NCBI GenBank assembly: GCA_025059745.1
Contig: JANXDH010000004.1
Coordinates: 659,646-723,645, forward strand
Source of the DNA: Aigarchaeota archaeon
Lineage (GTDB): Archaea > Thermoproteota > Nitrososphaeria_A > Caldarchaeales > Calditenuaceae
Length of the DNA stretch: 64,000 bases
Direction of reading: 5' to 3'
Below the pieces are notes generated by a model. The model saw nothing but the letters and a program-made list of their open reading frames with translations. It made no database searches and had not been told where the DNA came from. Within the stretch, counting starts at the first letter, position 1. Every line of letters starts with the position of its first letter. Made by a program: the position numbers and the translations under genes. Positions 59,976 to 64,000 of this stretch are shown piece after piece.

Positions 59976-61345
59976 CGATCGTGTTCCCTGATGGCGTTCA
60001 ATATAGCGTCCGCGTCCATGCCTACCTCGACTTGGCGTCTGTGTACCAGGTCTCTCAGGGCGACTACGCCCTTACGCACCTCCCTCTCACCGAGGACTAA
60101 GGCGAATCTCGCACCGCGTCGCTCGGCGTAGCTCAAACCCTCTGAGAGTCCCCTTCCCACCACATCCTCCTCGACCGGCACACCCCTCCTTCTCAGTTCA
60201 GTGGCGATCTTAGCCCCAATCGTGACGTTTGACCTCTCCCCTAGAGTGATCAGATATATCAGTTGATCGTCGCCTCTAAATTTTAGTTCGGTCCTCGTAG
60301 TGATGTACTGATGGATCCTCGACACGCCTATCGCGAAACCGACCGCCGGGACCTCTCGCCCTCCAAATAGCTGAACTAATTGATCGTACCTCCCTCCACC
60401 AGCCAGCGCTATCGAGGACTCTGGCGCATAGACCTCGAATATCATGCCTGTGTAGTAGGCCAGGCCTCTGGCGAAGACGGGGTGGTAGATGAGCTTCGGT
60501 CGTTCGGGCGCGAGACTCCTAAATGAGTCAGTGATCTCTTGGAGGTTCGCTAACGCCCTCAAGGCGCCCTCGAAACCGCGTAACAGCTCAGCGACCTCTC
60601 GTTCTATCAGATGAAACTCCTTGGGCTGAAGGTCCTGTAGCTGATTGAAGATCTGTAATATTGACCCACTTGCACCCCTCGATCTAAGCAGGTTTAGGGC
60701 CTCATCGAACCTTCCCCTGTCTAATAGCGAGAGTACGAGGTCCTGAACGTCTTCGTGGATGTTACCCTGGCGCATTACACTCCTCAATAGACCTACGTGT
60801 CCGATCTTGATGTGAACGTCGTTCAGTCCTATCTCCGTGAAGTAATCGGTAGCTATCCTGAGGATCTCTAGGTCCGCCATCGGTGAAGAAGACCCGAATA
60901 ACTCGAAACCCGCGTGAAAGAACCTCCTCCGCCTCCCCCACTGCGGCTCGTCAAGCCTGTAGCAATCTGCGACGTATCCTAACCTCAACGGCATCGGCCT
61001 CCTACTCAGCTTACCCGCAACGAGCCTCGCTATTGGTGCTGTCATCTCGGGTCTCAGAGCTAATTTCCTACCGTGAACGTCCTCGAAGACGTACATCCGC
61101 TCACGTATCTCCGCCCCCGACTTCGCCGCGAACAACTCGTAGTACTCAACAGTCGGTGTATCGACCTCACTATATCCATAGAGCTTGAAGAGTCTATGCG
61201 CCGCATCGATCAACCTCTTCATCACCGCGGTGTCTTCAGGAAGCAAATCGTCCATTCCTCTGGGCGGTTCAAGCGGTATCTCGGTCAATTCTCTAACGAA
61301 TTGAATGTCACACCTTATATCTTTAAACTCACTCAAAAAGTGCAA
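59972..61345 (-). CDS. hisS: histidyl-tRNA synthetase
   Basis: A 457-residue class IIa synthetase. Motif 1 PPRGMDDLLPEDTAV, motif 2 FVYECYR-equivalent PLRLGYVADCYRLDEPQWGRRR, the HisA segment FARGLAYYTGMIFEVYA and motif 3 GGGRYDQLVQLFGG ... VGFAIGVSRI are present, with a C-terminal anticodon-binding domain. The N-terminus is 28 residues longer than usual, so a later start is possible. Confidence 0.96.
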   Translation of the reverse strand: MHFLSEFKDIRCDIQFVRELTEIPLEPPRGMDDLLPEDTAVMKRLIDAAHRLFKLYGYSEVDTPTVEYYELFAAKSGAEIRERMYVFEDVHGRKLALRPEMTAPIARLVAGKLSRRPMPLRLGYVADCYRLDEPQWGRRRRFFHAGFELFGSSSPMADLEILRIATDYFTEIGLNDVHIKIGHVGLLRSVMRQGNIHEDVQDLVLSLLDRGRFDEALNLLRSRGASGSILQIFNQLQDLQPKEFHLIEREVAELLRGFEGALRALANLQEITDSFRSLAPERPKLIYHPVFARGLAYYTGMIFEVYAPESSIALAGGGRYDQLVQLFGGREVPAVGFAIGVSRIHQYITTRTELKFRGDDQLIYLITLGERSNVTIGAKIATELRRRGVPVEEDVVGRGLSEGLSYAERRGARFALVLGEREVRKGVVALRDLVHRRQVEVGMDADAILNAIREHDR

Positions 61346-61667
61346 ATTCGTTGGAGGCGATATGGACGATATGAACTGCGTATGTTACCGAGCCGGCGCT
61401 CGTATTCACATGAGGTCACCACAGTTAGATTAATTACGGGGCAAGTCACACCAACGTGAAGGGAAATCCCAGCATCTCATCGCGCCCTGTACATATCTCT
61501 TGACGATTGAACTCTGCTCGGCCACCCTCATCCAGTACGTGAAACCCTCAGCCTTTATCAAGGTTATTTACCTACCTATGATCTTTAAGAATCGCCCTCT
61601 CAAGGTATCACCCTCCTCTTGCCTAAACGATTAAAATAAAGGAAGTTATCATCATAATTGCCAGCAG
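61346..61667. other. 322-nt gap between hisS and ttuA
   Basis: Holds no confidently supported gene. A minus-strand frame 61430-61561 (TTG start, 43 codons, beginning MIKAEGFTYWMRVAEQ) could be a small protein, but its end is Cys/Trp-rich and I would not call it. The left part contains a stretch that continues a shadow frame. TATA-like GATTAAAATAAAGG (61629-61642) could serve ttuA. No tRNA, repeat or C/D box was found. Confidence 0.3.
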
Positions 61668-62660
61668 ATGAAGTGTAAAGGAGACCCTTCTTTACTCGAC
61701 TCAAGGGATCGGACTCTCTGTAGCAGATGCGAGGGTGAACCCCCGGTCACTCACAGGAGGTACTCGGGAGAGAGCCTCTGCAGGTCCTGTTTTGTCGAGA
61801 GTTTCGTGAAGAGGGTCTACAAAACGATCTACAGGTACAAGATGTTCAAGGAGGACGACACCATAATGGTCGCAGTATCTGGTGGGAAGGACAGCCTCTC
61901 GCTGTTGAAGGTGTTGAGCGAGGTTGAGAGACGATTCGATAGAGTCAGGCTCATCTCGGTCACAATAGACGAGGGGATACGTGGGTACAGGGACGAGTCG
62001 TTAGAGGTCGCGGGTAACTTCTCGAGGTCTCTTGGGATAGAGCACCACGTCCTCTCCTTGAAGGAGCTGTACGGTCACAGCGTGGACGAGGTCATCGATG
62101 GAGGACTCCACAGAACGCTCAACTTGAAGGCGTGCTCCGTATGCGGAGTCTTGAGGAGGCAAGCACTCGATAAGGCCGCTAAATTACTCGGTGCGACCGT
62201 GATAGCAACTGCACACACGTTAGACGATATAGTCCAGACCTATATAATGAACCTGCTACGGGGTGACAGACCTACGACCCCCCTCTCTGAGAGGAGAGGC
62301 GGAGAGGGAGTAGTGCCGCGCGTCTCACCCTTCAAACTGACCCCCCAAGATGAGGTCGTCCTGTACGCCTACCTAAACAAGATACCCTTTCAGGAGGTGC
62401 CCTGTCCTCACTCCTCGTCTTCCCAACGCGAACCCATAAAGGAATTCCTCTCGAGGTTCGAGGCGACTTACCCAGGCACTCTATATACGGCCCTGAGGAC
62501 GATCGAGGAGATGATCGCGATCAGTGGACGGGAAAACAGAGATATGAGGACGTGCGAGAGGTGCGGTCACCCGACCTCGAGGCGTCTCTGCAGAGCTTGC
62601 GAGATATCCTGTGTCCTCAACGAATCTATCGACCGGACTCGCCTGCTGACGTCAGAGTAG
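61668..62660 (+). CDS. ttuA: TtuA/Ncs6-type tRNA 2-thiolation enzyme
   Basis: A 330-residue PP-loop enzyme that 2-thiolates tRNA (U34 or T54; the latter gives thermal stability). The N-terminal zinc finger (CSRCEGEPPV...CRSC), the PP-loop AVSGGKDSLSLLK, the CSVCGVLRR Fe-S cysteines with a third at EVPCPHSS, and the C-terminal zinc finger CERCGHPTSRRLCRAC are the TtuA order. TtuA versus Ncs6 cannot be decided from sequence alone. Confidence 0.85.
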   Translation: MKCKGDPSLLDSRDRTLCSRCEGEPPVTHRRYSGESLCRSCFVESFVKRVYKTIYRYKMFKEDDTIMVAVSGGKDSLSLLKVLSEVERRFDRVRLISVTIDEGIRGYRDESLEVAGNFSRSLGIEHHVLSLKELYGHSVDEVIDGGLHRTLNLKACSVCGVLRRQALDKAAKLLGATVIATAHTLDDIVQTYIMNLLRGDRPTTPLSERRGGEGVVPRVSPFKLTPQDEVVLYAYLNKIPFQEVPCPHSSSSQREPIKEFLSRFEATYPGTLYTALRTIEEMIAISGRENRDMRTCERCGHPTSRRLCRACEISCVLNESIDRTRLLTSE

Positions 62661-62745
62661 TGTAGAGGACGTAGAGCGCGATCACCAGTATGATGATCGG
62701 ATAAGTGTAAAAGTACAGTTGGTCGAAGAGTCTGGCGAGGTCCAT
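62626..62745 (-). CDS. 39-residue single-membrane-span protein
   Basis: A short frame with ATG at 62745 and TAG at 62626-62628. It has an N-terminal polar part MDLARLFDQLYFYT, one strongly hydrophobic helix (YPIIILVIALYVLYTTL) and a short tail. Small one-helix proteins are easily missed and this one has a sensible start and composition. Its 3' end overlaps that of ttuA by 35 nt, so it needs expression or conservation evidence. Confidence 0.4.
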   Translation of the reverse strand: MDLARLFDQLYFYTYPIIILVIALYVLYTTLTSAGESGR

Positions 62746-62786
62746 CCTTCTATCGGAGATTACACGGAGTTACTAAATAAAAATCT

Positions 62787-64000
62787 TCACTCCTTGAGCG
62801 GACACTTAGCTATAAGTGTTATCTCCTTGTGAAGGGACTTTAAGACCGACTGATAATCAAGTTCGCCCCTCTCCAAAGAGTCCATCGTCTCCTCCAGCTG
62901 CCTCGTGAGCTCCTCAGAGACCATCGAGCTATAATTAGTCGCAAGGTACTCGTATACCTGCCTGCCGAGCTTCGTGGGGATCAGACGTCCGGCGTTCTCG
63001 AAGACGTAACCTCTATCGAAGAGAACTTTCACTATCTTTGAGTAGGTGCTGGGTCTTCCTATCCCACGCTCTTTCATCAGCGATATTACGTCTCCCTCTC
63101 TGAAAGGCCACGCTGCAGGGACTCGCTTCACGGACATCTCGATGACCTTGTATGTCCCAGGGAGTAGTGGTTGACTCTCCTTGATGAAGGGTGTGAAGGA
63201 CAGGAAACCCGGCTCAATGACCCTCACCGTCCTCTCGATCAGTCTATCGAGTCCATCGAGTCTGGCACTACTGACTTGGACTTGGACTCTCGCGGGAGCC
63301 ATCTGACTGGAGATGAACCTCTTGAATATCAGGTCGTAGAGCCTCGACTCGTCTCTCCCGACCGGGGCGACTGTCCTAAGCAAACCCGTGTTTAGGTACA
63401 CCTCTAACTGCTTCGCGTCTATCGGTCTGGTCGGCCTTATACACTCATGTGCACCCTCGGACTTCCAAGTTCTCGGCTGGAAGTAGGCTAGTCTGTCGCT
63501 CTCCTCGAGATATTGACGGGCGACCGCTATACCCGTTGAGGAGACGGTAGTTGAGTCAGTCCTGTGGTACGTTATCAGACCCGACTCGAACAGAGTTTGC
63601 GCTAGCCTCATGGTGTAATTTACCCTAAAGCCAAGGTAGTTGGCGGCGGTCTTAAGTAGGCTATCTGTAGTGAAGGGGGGCGGAGGGTTCACGAGGTCTT
63701 CGCGCAACTCGATCTCTTTGATGTCCACCGTGAGATTACCCTCCTCGAACTTTTTACGAATCGGCCCTAAGTCGAGTTGTAGATCGGTGAATTCTAACTT
63801 AGTCCCATCGCTCAGGACCGCGTGTAGGAGCTGCCTCCGCTTCTTGGACTCATCGATCTGTCTCACCACCCATCCGAGGACCGGTGTCTGAACTCTCCCC
63901 GCGGAGAGCGTCTTTCTCCCGAATTTCTCCCAGAGGCGTCTGCTCAGCTCAAATCCCACCCATCTGTCCTCGATGCGTCTGACTATCTGGGCATCGACGA
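62787..64000 (-). CDS. rgy: reverse gyrase, C-terminal topoisomerase part, runs off the right edge
   Basis: The frame is open to the end of the window, so the gene starts outside it. The visible 404 codons are a type IA topoisomerase. QIVRRIEDRWVGFELSRRLW and KTLSAGRVQTPVLGW match reverse gyrase rather than topoisomerase I, and the active-site segment is LITYHRTDSTTVS with the catalytic tyrosine. GAHECIRPTRPID and the closing KERGIGRPSTYSKIV follow. Reverse gyrase adds positive supercoils and is a hallmark of hyperthermophiles; the N-terminal helicase half is not visible. Confidence 0.85.
   Translation of the reverse strand, partial: VDAQIVRRIEDRWVGFELSRRLWEKFGRKTLSAGRVQTPVLGWVVRQIDESKKRRQLLHAVLSDGTKLEFTDLQLDLGPIRKKFEEGNLTVDIKEIELREDLVNPPPPFTTDSLLKTAANYLGFRVNYTMRLAQTLFESGLITYHRTDSTTVSSTGIAVARQYLEESDRLAYFQPRTWKSEGAHECIRPTRPIDAKQLEVYLNTGLLRTVAPVGRDESRLYDLIFKRFISSQMAPARVQVQVSSARLDGLDRLIERTVRVIEPGFLSFTPFIKESQPLLPGTYKVIEMSVKRVPAAWPFREGDVISLMKERGIGRPSTYSKIVKVLFDRGYVFENAGRLIPTKLGRQVYEYLATNYSSMVSEELTRQLEETMDSLERGELDYQSVLKSLHKEITLIAKCPLKE

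Noticed and set aside
61073-61459. A 128-codon plus-strand frame across the hisS start region
   Set aside because: Most of it is antisense to hisS, with no start context or recognisable protein.
61430-61561. A 43-codon minus-strand frame, and a tRNA-like GTGGCCGAGC stretch inside it
   Set aside because: No stems can be built around the tRNA-like sequence, and the frame's end is unusually rich in Cys and Trp. Without conservation data I do not call either.
1-64000. CRISPR array, insertion sequence, integrase or prophage
   Set aside because: No regularly spaced repeats, no transposase or integrase motifs, and even base composition across the window.

Overview
The window is a compact, gene-dense piece of an archaeal chromosome with no rRNA, insertion sequence, prophage or CRISPR array. 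Archaeal markers include ribosomal proteins L44e and S27e, two Alba proteins, an Sm-like protein, Nep1, two PAC2-family proteins, a CdvB/ESCRT-III homologue, the archaeal form of CoaD, and tRNA genes with small bulge-helix-bulge type introns. The fragment at the right edge reads as the topoisomerase half of reverse gyrase, which points to a hyperthermophile. ESCRT-III, Alba, a complex I-type enzyme and a DnaK/DnaJ/GrpE set occurring together fit a TACK-group archaeon. An Aigarchaeota/Caldarchaeales-like or deep Nitrososphaeria lineage is my best guess; this is inference, not shown.

Layout. 1-2.8 kb: histidine genes (hisG, a HAD phosphatase, hisB) on the minus strand. 2.9-7.3 kb: a rearranged three-gene glutamate synthase operon, then an Lrp/AsnC regulator. 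7.9-13.9 kb: an unknown gene, two glycosyltransferases, Alba, a DUF2070 membrane protein and a metallo-beta-lactamase nuclease-like protein. 13.9-19.4 kb: a tiny zinc protein, L44e-S27e, and the branched-chain amino acid operon leuA-ilvB-ilvN-(unknown)-ilvC. 19.6-24.1 kb: two small proteins, a PIN-ATPase-KH protein, a methyltransferase, an ornithine cyclodeaminase-family enzyme and RlmE. 24.2-27.7 kb: grpE-dnaK-dnaJ. 27.7-34.6 kb: tldD, coaD, a membrane protein, endonuclease III and scattered complex I genes (nuoI, nuoH, nuoA). 34.7-39.8 kb: aspS, a NusA-like KH protein, a second Alba, tRNA-Val, nep1, SmAP and two PAC2 proteins. 39.8-46.2 kb: Dol-P-Man synthase-like GT2, an RHH/thioredoxin/phosphatase run, MBL and Nudix hydrolases, CdvB, a nucleotidyltransferase-like protein and a methyltransferase. 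46.1-46.4 kb: tRNA-Arg and tRNA-Phe. 46.4-54.6 kb: a fatty acyl-CoA cluster (acyl-CoA synthetase, 3-hydroxyacyl-CoA dehydrogenase/enoyl-CoA hydratase fusion, DUF35 protein, thiolase, acyl-CoA dehydrogenase, SCP2). 54.8-59.1 kb: carA-carB. 59.2-64 kb: DUF92, hisS, a TtuA-type tRNA thiolase, a tiny membrane protein and reverse gyrase.

How it works together. Much of the window is core biosynthesis and information processing. Nitrogen assimilation (glutamate synthase, CarAB), histidine and branched-chain amino acid synthesis, and acyl-CoA metabolism are each in tight operons, with 4-nt start/stop overlaps common. Many genes lie about 25-35 nt downstream of an A/T-rich TATA-like element, suggesting leaderless transcripts, and convergent neighbours often overlap at their 3' ends.

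The items I consider most unusual are the domain arrangement of the glutamate synthase, including a cysteine-less paralogue of its FMN subunit; small introns at non-canonical positions in two of the three tRNA genes; a NuoI subunit with about 145 residues between its two iron-sulfur motifs; and an oversized HAD phosphatase in the his operon. I found no convincing wholly new defence or mobile system.
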